A DNA stretch of 7,618 nucleotides, from NCBI GenBank assembly GCA_009705025.1, contig WLDA01000040.1, positions 1-7,618 on the forward strand, given 5' to 3'. The position numbers and the translations under genes are program-made. The notes below the pieces were generated by a model. That model was given only the letters and a program-made list of their open reading frames with translations, had not been told where the DNA came from and did not search any database. Source of the DNA: Actinomycetota bacterium (GTDB lineage Bacteria; Actinomycetota; Actinomycetes; Nanopelagicales; Nanopelagicaceae). Of this stretch, positions 1 to 7,115 are shown piece by piece (within the stretch, counting starts at the first letter, position 1; every line of letters begins with the position of its first letter).

Positions 1-693
1 GGAATACAAAGCGTTCGCGAAGCAATCACATTTCGCAACGAAATCTCAATAGATACTCTCTATCTAACAAGTAATGGACGCAATCGCTTAGAGGAATCAA
101 TAGATGTATCCGGTATCAACACTGTTGATGTAAGCGATGAAGTTATGGCTGCCATATCAGAGACGATTACGCCACAAGGGATTCTTGCGATTTGCGCAAT
201 TCCACAGCGCAGTATTTCGCAATTGCAACTACGCGGTAGCAGCAAAGTTATCTATTTATCAGAGATTCAAGATCCTGGAAATGCTGGAACCATTATTCGC
301 TCCGCAGATGCTATGGGCATGAGCGCCATAGTTACTTCGCCAGGAAGTGTTGATTTGTTTTCGCCGAAAGTTGTGCGATCAACAGCTGGTTCACTATGGC
401 ATATACCTGTTTTCGAAAGTGTTTCGTTGTCCGAAATGATTGCCACTTTCCCACAAACTCAAATGTTTACCTTGGGATCGAAGGGTTCAACTCCACTGCC
501 GGAATTGAAAGTAGATAGTGATTGCATTGCAATATTTGGCAATGAAGCTCGGGGCATTTCAACACCACAGAATCTTGCGCAGGTGAGCATTCCTATGCCC
601 GGAAATGCAGAAAGCCTCAATCTTTCTGCTGCGGCATCAATTGTTATGTATCACCTTTCAAATATCCCGACCTCTGCTAACTGGTCGCGATAG
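1..693 (+). CDS. SpoU/TrmH-family RNA 2'-O-methyltransferase, 3' part (start lies upstream)
   Basis: The reading frame is open from the first base, so the gene begins before the window; about 230 codons are present. Residues GIQSVREAI at the window edge match the start of the SpoU substrate-binding domain (usually EG.QAVREAL), suggesting only some 25-30 residues are missing. The three SpoU (SPOUT fold) methyltransferase motifs follow in order: motif 1 DPGNAGTIIRSADAMG (271-318), containing the conserved N and R; motif 2 IAIFGNEARGIS (526-561); and motif 3 IPMPGNAESLNLSAAAS (589-639). Motifs 2 and 3 form the trefoil knot that binds S-adenosylmethionine. Family members methylate ribose 2'-OH in rRNA or tRNA. 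In actinobacteria a gene of this type, often called tsnR-like, sits between rplT and pheS, which fits this location and suggests 23S rRNA as target, but the exact nucleotide cannot be read from sequence. An ATG at 145 is internal to the domain and is not the start. Family assignment is firm; substrate is unknown. Confidence 0.9.
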   Translation, partial: GIQSVREAITFRNEISIDTLYLTSNGRNRLEESIDVSGINTVDVSDEVMAAISETITPQGILAICAIPQRSISQLQLRGSSKVIYLSEIQDPGNAGTIIRSADAMGMSAIVTSPGSVDLFSPKVVRSTAGSLWHIPVFESVSLSEMIATFPQTQMFTLGSKGSTPLPELKVDSDCIAIFGNEARGISTPQNLAQVSIPMPGNAESLNLSAAASIVMYHLSNIPTSANWSR

Positions 694-703
694 AGTTCGC
701 TTC

Positions 704-1711
704 ATGGATTCAAAGGAAGTAGCAGGCTGGGTAAAAGATGCTCAAGCTGCCTTCCTCTCGGCAGGTGACCTTGATGAACTCAAGAGCGCACGTCTGGCGC
801 ACATGGGGGATAAAGCTCCTATTTCACTAGCGAGTAGATCACTCGGTTCGCTCTCACCAGATGAGAAAGCATCATTTGGAAAAGTAATCGGAGATGCGAA
901 AGCGCAGATTGCAAGCGCTCTTGATAGCGCTACAAAGAAATTAGAAAATATTCGCGATCAGAAAGTACTGCTTGAAGAGGTAGTAGACATAACGTTGCCT
1001 GCCAGCCGAATGCACAGAGGTGGATTGCACCCAATATCAATTATCAAGAATGAGATCTCAGATTTCTTTATTGAACAAGGTTTCTCAGTTGCAGAAGGGC
1101 CAGAGATGGAATCTGGCTGGCTGAACTTTGATGCTCTCAATATCCCAGCTGATCACCCGGCACGTACCATGCAAGACACATTCTTTATCGAACCTTTGGA
1201 ATCTGGCATGGTTTTGCGGACTCAGACATCACCAGTTCAGATTCGCACAATGTTGACCCAAGAGCCTCCCATCTACATCATCTCTCCAGGTAGAACTTTC
1301 CGCGCTGACGAACTCGATGCAACTCATAGTCCCGTCTTTCATCAGGTAGAAGGACTTGTCGTTGATCGAGGTATCACGATGGCGCACCTGAAGGGCACTC
1401 TTGATAATTTTGCGCAGCACATGTTCGGTGCAGATGTAACAACTCGACTTCGACCCTCATTTTTTCCTTTCACTGAACCAAGTGCAGAGGTTGATATCTT
1501 TTTCAATGGCCGCTGGATCGAATGGGGCGGTTGCGGAATGGTCAATCCTAAAGTTCTTCAGACGTGTGGAATTGATACAGATATCTTTACTGGCTTTGCA
1601 TTTGGAATGGGTCTTGAACGTACCTTGATGGTTCGACATGGAATTACTGACATGCACGACATCGTTGAAGGAGATCTTCGTTTTACACGACAGTTCGGTA
1701 TGGGGTTGTAA
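704..1711 (+). CDS. pheS: Phenylalanyl-tRNA synthetase alpha subunit
   Basis: Encodes 335 residues, close to the usual bacterial PheS length (about 330-350). It is the catalytic subunit of the cytoplasmic (alpha-beta)2 class II synthetase that charges tRNA-Phe. Residues 1-90 form the N-terminal helical, coiled-coil tRNA-binding region. The catalytic core has the motif 1 area from HPISIIKNEI (109-118) through NFDALNIPADHPAR (141-154), motif 2 GRTFRADELDATHSPVFHQ (196-214) with EGL (216-218), and motif 3 GFAFGMGLER (297-306). Ala299 in GFAFG corresponds to the E. coli Ala294 that limits the amino acid pocket, so normal Phe specificity is expected. The ATG at 704 is preferred: a start at 605 in the same frame would add 33 unrelated residues overlapping the methyltransferase gene, while 704 leaves a 10-base gap and begins at the normal family N-terminus. 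Only a weak purine patch (TAGAG, 691-695) precedes it. His318 stands where an Arg is usual (D-[LIM]-R). Stop overlaps the pheT start by one base. Confidence 0.97.
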   Translation: MDSKEVAGWVKDAQAAFLSAGDLDELKSARLAHMGDKAPISLASRSLGSLSPDEKASFGKVIGDAKAQIASALDSATKKLENIRDQKVLLEEVVDITLPASRMHRGGLHPISIIKNEISDFFIEQGFSVAEGPEMESGWLNFDALNIPADHPARTMQDTFFIEPLESGMVLRTQTSPVQIRTMLTQEPPIYIISPGRTFRADELDATHSPVFHQVEGLVVDRGITMAHLKGTLDNFAQHMFGADVTTRLRPSFFPFTEPSAEVDIFFNGRWIEWGGCGMVNPKVLQTCGIDTDIFTGFAFGMGLERTLMVRHGITDMHDIVEGDLRFTRQFGMGL

Positions 1712-4158
1712 TGCGCGCACCGTTATCGTGGCTACGTGAATTCGCCGCTATTCCAGAATCAGTAAGTGCGGAAGCAATTTCAGATGCCTTTATTCGCGTT
1801 GGCTTTGAGGTCGAGGAAATCATCACTCAGGGTGCGGATTTAACTGGTCCTCTTGTAGTTGCAAAAGTTTTGGCGATTGAAGAGCTCGCTGGAAACAAGA
1901 AACCCATTCGTTATGTCGAATTAGACTGTGGTGAAAAGCAGAGTCGATTTGTTATATGCGGTGCTACAAATTTTGCGGTTGGAGATTTAGTTGTTGCGGC
2001 CCTTCCCGGAGCCGTACTTCCAGGAAATTTTGCCATCTCAGCGCGTGAAACTTATGGAAAAACAAGCAATGGAATGATTTGTTCTTCACGCGAACTCGGA
2101 TTAGGTGAAGATCATTCTGGAATTATTTTGCTTCCTGCAAATTCTCTTGATGTCGGTTCCGACGCCATAGCAGCCCTAGAAATCAATGATGTAATTTTTG
2201 ATATCGCTGTAAATCCAGATCGTGGCTACGCACTGAGTATTCGCGGTTTAGCACGCGAAATTGCCGGTGCTCTCAACGTCAAGTTTGTTGATCCAGTAGA
2301 TGCACTCAAAAAACTGGAATTCAAAAAGAGCGGTAATGGCGTTACACCCATTCTCGAAGACGGCGCCTCGGTCTTTTATTTGCGAACTCTTTCGAATTAC
2401 AAGGCAGATGCACTAACTCCGTTATGGATGTCGCGTCGTATTGAAAAAATGGGTATGCGCTCCATTTCACTTGCGGTCGATATTACGAATTATGTAATGT
2501 TGGAATTAGGTCAACCATTACACGCATTTGACCGGTCAAAGATAAAGGGAAACCTGCGTATTGGAAGAGTAAAGAAAGATCAGAAATTTACAACGCTTGA
2601 TGGCCAAGAAAGAAATATCTCACCTCAAGACCTTATGGTCATGGATGACAATGGTCCATTGGCACTTGCGGGAACTATGGGCGGCTTAGAATCTGAGATC
2701 ACAAGCTCCACCACTGAACTCGCACTAGAGGCGGTTCGTTTTGATCCCATCGCTATTGCAAAGAACTCGCGACGACACAAACTTTCAACTGAAGCATCGC
2801 GTCGTCTAGAACGACATGTTGACCCATCGCTTGCAGAATATGCATCTGCGCGATTTGCTCAGTTATTGATCGATTTAGGTGGAGCAACTCACGTTGATAC
2901 TCAACATGCTGGCGAACCTCGCTTCGCGCCAGTTGTTAAATTGGACCCTGCTTATGTGTCACAAGTCTTGGGCTATTCGATAACACCTGAAAAAATTCGT
3001 GAAATATTGTCAGTAATCGGTTGTGACGTCGATAATGAATTCAATATTGATCCACCATCATGGCGTTGGGACCTCACTCAGCCAGCGGATTTTGTTGAAG
3101 AAGTTGCTCGCATGATTGGCTACGACGCTATTCCTTCATTGCTGCCTCCGCGGCCTAAGCATGCGTCGCTAACGTGGTCGCAAAAACGTATTCGCGTAAT
3201 CTCTAGCGCTCTCGCTGCTCGTGGATTGTCAGAAGTGCAAACTTTTCCATTTACAAGTGATGCGATCATCGAATCTATGGGATACGTCAATGAGCGCGCT
3301 AAGACATACCGAATTGCTAATCCAATGTCAGAAGATTTCCCAGTATTGCGCACTCACCTTTTACCAGGCCTTGCAGCAGTTGCATCTCGCAATATTGGAC
3401 GCGGAGCTAAAGACTTCGCAATATTTGAAGTTGGTTCCATCTTTAGAAACTCTAAAGATTTAGTCACAGCAATATCGCCAGATTTAGATCAGAAACCTTC
3501 GAAGGCAAAAATTGAAGAGATATTCGACAGTGTTCCAGTTCAGCATCTTCATCTGGGAGCAATTCTGGTCGGCAAAGTTGAAGATACAAGTTGGCGTGGA
3601 TCGTCTCGTTCATACGAATGGAGCGATGCAATTGCAATGGCACAAGAGGTATTGCAATTATGTAATTTGAAATTTACAGTAACGCGTTCGGATTTCGCTC
3701 CTTGGCACCCAGGTAGATGCGCCGAGCTCCAAATAGATGGTAAGCCGGTAGCCCATGCAGGTGAATTACATCCTCGTGTTGTTGAACAGTTCTCGCTTCC
3801 TTCTCGTTCTGTCGCATTCGTAATCAATCTCAGCGCTCTTCCACAGTCTCCACGAGTACGAGGCGAAGGAGTTGGCGCGATGCCACCAGCGCTTCAAGAT
3901 GTTGCACTCATAGTTGATGAAAAAGTCTCTGCTGCTTCAGTTGAATCTGCGCTTCGAAAAGGTGCGGGTGATTTACTTGAATCAATTGTCCTCTTTGATC
4001 GCTACGACAAAATGGGGGATGGCAAGGTTTCACTTGCTTACTCACTCACCTTCAGAGCCCCAGATCGCACACTAACTGGAGCAGAGATAACGCAGGCACG
4101 AGAAGCGGCTGTGGCTCAGGCAGTCAAAGATTGTGGCGCAATTCTTCGAACCGCATAA
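1711..4158 (+). CDS. pheT: Phenylalanyl-tRNA synthetase beta subunit
   Basis: Encodes 815 residues, the normal size for the long bacterial PheT (about 790-830). It partners PheS, binds tRNA-Phe and edits mischarged Tyr-tRNA-Phe. Domains in order: the short N-terminal segment beginning MRAPLSWLREF; an OB-fold tRNA-binding domain at about 44-152 (VVAKVLAIEE, then GKTSNGMICSSRELGLGEDH); the B3/B4 editing domain at about 220-370 (AVDITNYVMLELGQPLHAFD at 255-274, MGGLESEI at 323-330, with His271 and Glu327/Glu329 near known editing-site positions); the B5 domain at about 405-475 ending DFVEEVARMIGYD, whose acidic residues help hold Mg; the inactive synthetase-like core at about 490-715; and the C-terminal ferredoxin-fold anticodon-binding domain at about 723-815 (PPALQDVALIVDE, then DRYDKMGDGKVSLAYSLTF). 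No domain is missing. The start is fixed by the TAATG overlap with pheS, implying translational coupling. The last two codons, GCA TAA, form part of the repeat array upstream of argC. Confidence 0.97.
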   Translation: MRAPLSWLREFAAIPESVSAEAISDAFIRVGFEVEEIITQGADLTGPLVVAKVLAIEELAGNKKPIRYVELDCGEKQSRFVICGATNFAVGDLVVAALPGAVLPGNFAISARETYGKTSNGMICSSRELGLGEDHSGIILLPANSLDVGSDAIAALEINDVIFDIAVNPDRGYALSIRGLAREIAGALNVKFVDPVDALKKLEFKKSGNGVTPILEDGASVFYLRTLSNYKADALTPLWMSRRIEKMGMRSISLAVDITNYVMLELGQPLHAFDRSKIKGNLRIGRVKKDQKFTTLDGQERNISPQDLMVMDDNGPLALAGTMGGLESEITSSTTELALEAVRFDPIAIAKNSRRHKLSTEASRRLERHVDPSLAEYASARFAQLLIDLGGATHVDTQHAGEPRFAPVVKLDPAYVSQVLGYSITPEKIREILSVIGCDVDNEFNIDPPSWRWDLTQPADFVEEVARMIGYDAIPSLLPPRPKHASLTWSQKRIRVISSALAARGLSEVQTFPFTSDAIIESMGYVNERAKTYRIANPMSEDFPVLRTHLLPGLAAVASRNIGRGAKDFAIFEVGSIFRNSKDLVTAISPDLDQKPSKAKIEEIFDSVPVQHLHLGAILVGKVEDTSWRGSSRSYEWSDAIAMAQEVLQLCNLKFTVTRSDFAPWHPGRCAELQIDGKPVAHAGELHPRVVEQFSLPSRSVAFVINLSALPQSPRVRGEGVGAMPPALQDVALIVDEKVSAASVESALRKGAGDLLESIVLFDRYDKMGDGKVSLAYSLTFRAPDRTLTGAEITQAREAAVAQAVKDCGAILRTA

Positions 4159-4182
4159 TTATGCATAATTTTGCATAATTAT
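4153..4182 (+). promoter_or_regulatory. Triple 10-base repeat, probable ArgR operator (ARG boxes)
   Basis: Three head-to-tail copies lie at 4153-4162 (GCATAATTAT), 4163-4172 (GCATAATTTT) and 4173-4182 (GCATAATTAT); only one base differs. Bases 4153-4164 form a perfect 12-base palindrome, GCATAATTATGC. The GCA cores recur every 10 bases, one helical turn, which is the geometry of an ARG box with TGCAT-type arms as I recall it for mycobacterial ArgR. Three half-sites would make two overlapping boxes. The site sits directly before the arginine biosynthesis genes and overlaps the argC -35 element, so ArgR with arginine bound would block the promoter. The first copy includes the pheT stop codon. 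The repeat is seen directly; the ArgR assignment is inferred from position, geometry and arm sequence. Confidence 0.75.
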
Positions 4183-4198
4183 AGATTTTTGCTAAACT
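4170..4198 (+). promoter_or_regulatory. Probable argC promoter, leaderless
   Basis: An extended -10 element, TGC followed by TAAACT (4190-4198), fits the actinobacterial TANNNT pattern. A -35-like TTTGCA (4170-4175) lies 17 bases upstream of it; TTGCAT at 4171-4176 with a 16-base spacer is an alternative. Placing the start about 7 bases after the -10 element puts it at 4205, the A of the argC ATG, so the mRNA would have no 5' leader. No Shine-Dalgarno sequence is visible before argC, which agrees with this. The -35 overlaps the second and third copies of the ArgR-like repeat. The start position is predicted, not measured. Confidence 0.6.
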
Positions 4199-4204
4199 GG
4201 CTAC

Positions 4205-5200
4205 ATGAAAACTGCAGTTATCGGAGCAAGTGGATATTCAGGTGGCGAACTCCTTCGCATTCTTGCGGCACATCCTGACTTTGAAGTTACGGCGATATCT
4301 GCTCATTCCAACGCTGGGGAAGATGTCACCTCTATCCACCCTTTCCTCCAGGCATATTCAGGACGCAAATTTATTGAAGTGACTTCCATTGATTGGAAAG
4401 AGATCGATTTTGTTTTCCTCGCATTACCGCATGGTGAATCAGCAAAAATCGCTCAAGTGATTCCAGAAGATATAAAGATCGTGGATTTAGGTGCAGATTT
4501 CCGATTACACGATGCTAATGACTGGAATAAATACTACGGCGGAATTCATGCTGGAACCTGGACATACGGACTTCCAGAATTGTTTAGAGAGCATATTGTT
4601 GGACAAAAGCGTGTCGCAAACCCTGGGTGCTATGCCACAGCTATCGCATTATCAATAGCTCCCGTAATTAGTTTTATTCAAGGTGACATAGTTGTTGTTG
4701 CTGCTTCAGGAACTACTGGCGCCGGACGTAACGCCAAGATAAATCTTTTGGGAAGTGAAGTGATGGGATCCCTTACGTCCTATAAATTTGGGGGAGTACA
4801 TCAACACACTCCTGAGATCGAAGAGAGCCTCTATGCGATTTCAGGCCAAGATATGAGGATTAGTTTCACACCGATACTTGCCCCAATGCCACGGGGCATT
4901 CTTTCAACCGCCACTGCAAAGTTGGCGAATTGGATTTCTACCAAAGAGATGCATGGAATGGTGAGCGAATTTTTTAGAAATGAAGAGTTTGTGACAGTTC
5001 TCCCACTTGGGCAGATGCCACAAACTAGTGCCGTATATGGAACTAATAGGGTTCATATTCAAGTTGCATGCGATGAACATACGCAGAGAGTAATTATTTC
5101 TGCCGCAATAGATAATCTTGGAAAAGGTGCTGCTGGTCAAGCTATTCAAAATGCAAACCTCATGTGCGGATTCCCTGAAAGCACAGGCCTTTCAGCATGA
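4205..5200 (+). CDS. argC: N-acetyl-gamma-glutamyl-phosphate reductase
   Basis: Encodes 331 residues, normal for the ArgC family (about 310-350). In the cytoplasm it uses NADPH to reduce N-acetylglutamyl 5-phosphate to N-acetylglutamate 5-semialdehyde, the third step to ornithine. The N-terminal Rossmann motif GASGYSGGELLRIL (7-20) binds NADP. LGADFR (95-100) and YGLPEL (121-126) are family blocks. Cys142 in VANPGCYATA (137-146) is the active-site thiol that forms the thioester with the substrate. SGTTGAGR (168-175) follows, and HQHTPEIE (199-206) supplies the conserved His residues, one of which should be the catalytic base. The C-terminal part retains LAPMPRG (225-231). The ATG at 4205 is secure, because an in-frame TAA at 4193-4195 and the absence of any other start codon after it leave no alternative upstream. 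It is the first gene of the arg cluster, behind an ArgR-like operator and a probable leaderless promoter. Its TGA overlaps the argJ ATG. Confidence 0.97.
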   Translation: MKTAVIGASGYSGGELLRILAAHPDFEVTAISAHSNAGEDVTSIHPFLQAYSGRKFIEVTSIDWKEIDFVFLALPHGESAKIAQVIPEDIKIVDLGADFRLHDANDWNKYYGGIHAGTWTYGLPELFREHIVGQKRVANPGCYATAIALSIAPVISFIQGDIVVVAASGTTGAGRNAKINLLGSEVMGSLTSYKFGGVHQHTPEIEESLYAISGQDMRISFTPILAPMPRGILSTATAKLANWISTKEMHGMVSEFFRNEEFVTVLPLGQMPQTSAVYGTNRVHIQVACDEHTQRVIISAAIDNLGKGAAGQAIQNANLMCGFPESTGLSA

Positions 5201-6333
5201 ATTTTCCGAAGGGATTTAGAGGTGGCGCAGTCGCGGCTGGACTGAAAAGTTCAGGGGCATTAGATCTGACGATCATTGAAAATCAGGGCCCACGATTTGA
5301 TGCAACGGCTGTATTCACGACGAATAGAGTTATTGCAGCCCCTGTTATCTGGAGTAAGGAAGTTATCAAGGGTGCGCAAGTGCGCGCGGTAGTACTCAAC
5401 TCTGGTGGCGCAAATGCATGTACAGGCCCACAAGGATTTCTAGATACACATGTAACGGCCGAAGAAGTTGGCACGTTACTAGATGTTTCATCCGGTGAAG
5501 TAATCGTCTGTTCTACAGGAATGATCGGTGAGTTATTACCGATGGATAAAATCAAAAAAGGTTTGCTCGCGATAGATTTGAGTAGCGGAGATGTAACACA
5601 TAGCGCTCATGCGATTATGACAACAGATTCTGTTCCAAAAATCGCTCATTCTGAAGTGGATGGATGCAGCGTAATTGGCATTGCAAAAGGTGCTGGAATG
5701 CTCGCTCCGGCACTGGCAACAATGCTTTCGGTGATTATGACTGATGCGGTCCTACCCAAGGAGTTTGCATCAATATTTGAACGCGTAGTAAACCGCACAT
5801 TCAACAGAATCGATTCAGATGGATGCACTTCGACAAATGACACCGTCCTTTTTATGTCCTCCGGTGCCAGCGGTAAAGAGCTTTCGAGTTCTACGTTAGA
5901 AATTGTTTTGATGGAAGTTTGTTCATCATTAGCGAGCCAACTTATTGCAGATGCTGAAGGCTCAACTAAGACCGTCTCAATTAGCGTTGTTGGCGCCAAT
6001 ACAGAGGAGGATGCAGTAGAGATTGCCCGAGCTTGTGCAAGAAACAATCTCCTCAAATGTGCAATTTTTGGAAATGATCCTAACTGGGGGAGAGTTCTAG
6101 CAGCGGTCGGTACAGCAAATGCAGTGATGGATCCGATGCTTATAGATGTCTCGCTCAATGGAATCCAAGTTTGCAAATCGAGTGCGCCAGCTGAAGATAA
6201 ATCAAAAGTTGATTTCTCGGGTAGAGAAGTTCTCATAAATATTGCAATGAATATCGGAGAAGGTGCCGCAACTGTAATCACAAACGATTTGAGTCATGAT
6301 TATGTCGAAGAGAATTCGGCGTATTCAACATGA
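5197..6333 (+). CDS. argJ: Glutamate N-acetyltransferase / ornithine acetyltransferase (ArgJ)
   Basis: Encodes 378 residues, the usual ArgJ length. It transfers acetyl from N-acetylornithine to glutamate, releasing ornithine and recycling N-acetylglutamate. Some ArgJ proteins also use acetyl-CoA; sequence alone does not show which type this is. The proenzyme cleaves itself before a Thr: KGAGM (164-168) followed by APALATML (170-177) places the cut between Ala174 and Thr175, and Thr175 becomes the nucleophile at the new beta-chain N-terminus. STGMIG (106-111) supplies the oxyanion-hole Thr-Gly. DSDGCTSTNDTV (207-218), GNDPNWGR (292-299) and the C-terminal HDYVEENSAYST (367-378) are diagnostic. 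All key residues are present, so the enzyme should be active. The ATG overlaps the argC stop as ATGA, and its own stop overlaps argB the same way. The only ribosome-site candidate is a short AGG at 5185-5187, so coupling to argC translation is likely. Confidence 0.97.
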   Translation: MNFPKGFRGGAVAAGLKSSGALDLTIIENQGPRFDATAVFTTNRVIAAPVIWSKEVIKGAQVRAVVLNSGGANACTGPQGFLDTHVTAEEVGTLLDVSSGEVIVCSTGMIGELLPMDKIKKGLLAIDLSSGDVTHSAHAIMTTDSVPKIAHSEVDGCSVIGIAKGAGMLAPALATMLSVIMTDAVLPKEFASIFERVVNRTFNRIDSDGCTSTNDTVLFMSSGASGKELSSSTLEIVLMEVCSSLASQLIADAEGSTKTVSISVVGANTEEDAVEIARACARNNLLKCAIFGNDPNWGRVLAAVGTANAVMDPMLIDVSLNGIQVCKSSAPAEDKSKVDFSGREVLINIAMNIGEGAATVITNDLSHDYVEENSAYST

Positions 6334-7115
6334 TAGTAATCAAATTTGGTGGGCACGCGATGACAGATGAAAATGGTGATTTTGCGCAGACAGTAAAAAA
6401 TGCGATTTCCCTGGGCGTAGAGATAGTAATCGTTCATGGTGGAGGTCCACAGATAGATAAGGCGCTGAAATTAGCGGGAGTGGCTAGTGAATTTGTCGGT
6501 GGATTTCGAAAGACGACACCCGAGATATTTTCAATTGTTGAATCAGTGTTAGTTGACCATGTCGGCCCATCTGTTGCTCATCACTTACAGAGCGCGGGTG
6601 TTGGCGCAAAAGCGATGTCTGGTCGTAGAGGTCACACATTGGTTGCCAAAAAATTGACTACGTTAGTCAATGGTGAGAACGCTGATCTCGGTTTTGTCGG
6701 AGATGTGACACATGTACGTCTTGAGGCAATCAACCAAATATTGAGCGAAGGGAAAATTCCAGTTATTGCACCCATTGCATCATCAGAGGATGGCGACACA
6801 GGATTCAACGTGAATGCAGATTTAGCAGCAGCCGCAATCTCGGGTGCTCTAGATGCAAGCGCTCTGATTATCATGACTGACGTTGAGGGAATTTATCGAA
6901 ATTGGCCTGATACGAACTCTTTGATTTCAGAAATTACTGCAGCCGAACTGAGCGCCATCAAGGCCACCTTTGCGGATGGAATGGCGCCAAAAGTGCAAGC
7001 GGCTCTAGATGCAATAGCTAAAGGGTCTAAAGCAGTGCGCATTATTGATGGAACAAAACCGAGTGCGCTAGCGGATGCACTTTCACATCACGGGGGAACG
7101 TTGGTGAGAGCATGA
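6330..7115 (+). CDS. argB: N-acetylglutamate kinase, short form
   Basis: Encodes 261 residues of the amino acid kinase fold. It phosphorylates N-acetylglutamate with ATP, the second step of ornithine synthesis. Visible functional residues are Lys5 in VIKFGG, the glycine loop HGGGPQID (36-43), Arg60 in GGFRKTTPE, Asn160 and Asp164 in NVNAD (160-164), TDVEGIY (183-189), and Lys221 in GMAPKVQA (217-224); these correspond to E. coli Lys8, Arg66, Asn158, Asp162 and Lys217. Actinobacterial ArgB is usually near 290-310 residues. This one lacks the N-terminal helix and the C-terminal H..LLE.FT..G.GT block linked to arginine inhibition, ending instead PSALADALSHHGGTLV. No earlier start is possible: an in-frame TGA lies at 6297-6299 and no start codon falls between it and 6330. 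The protein therefore has the E. coli-like, arginine-insensitive architecture. It overlaps argJ and argD by four bases each. Confidence 0.95.
   Translation: MIVIKFGGHAMTDENGDFAQTVKNAISLGVEIVIVHGGGPQIDKALKLAGVASEFVGGFRKTTPEIFSIVESVLVDHVGPSVAHHLQSAGVGAKAMSGRRGHTLVAKKLTTLVNGENADLGFVGDVTHVRLEAINQILSEGKIPVIAPIASSEDGDTGFNVNADLAAAAISGALDASALIIMTDVEGIYRNWPDTNSLISEITAAELSAIKATFADGMAPKVQAALDAIAKGSKAVRIIDGTKPSALADALSHHGGTLVRA

Noticed and set aside
137..322. Small plus-strand open frame overlapping the methyltransferase
   Set aside because: It is an out-of-frame reading across methyltransferase motif 1 with no ribosome site and no recognisable domain.
521..534. ATTGCA-T-TGCAAT inverted repeat resembling a regulator arm
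   Set aside because: It lies inside the methyltransferase coding region just ahead of motif 2, lacks the 10-base phasing of the argC site, and is explained by the codons it encodes.
605..703. A 33-residue N-terminal extension of PheS from an ATG at 605
   Set aside because: The added residues do not resemble PheS, overlap the conserved motif 3 of the upstream methyltransferase in another frame, and the family N-terminus fits the ATG at 704.
3628..3661. Cluster of GCAATTGCAAT-like repeats in pheT
   Set aside because: It is fully coding (residues around DAIAMAQEVLQL), has irregular spacing, and no promoter or gene start is nearby.
4153..4182. CRISPR-like or mobile-element repeat
   Set aside because: The units are only 10 bases, directly adjoining with no spacers, and their position and period fit a regulator site instead.
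5646..6281. A 211-codon open frame on the minus strand inside argJ
   Set aside because: It lies wholly opposite a gene with every ArgJ signature, has no recognisable domain, and its Ser/Thr/Ala/Ile-rich composition is typical of the antisense reading of a real gene.
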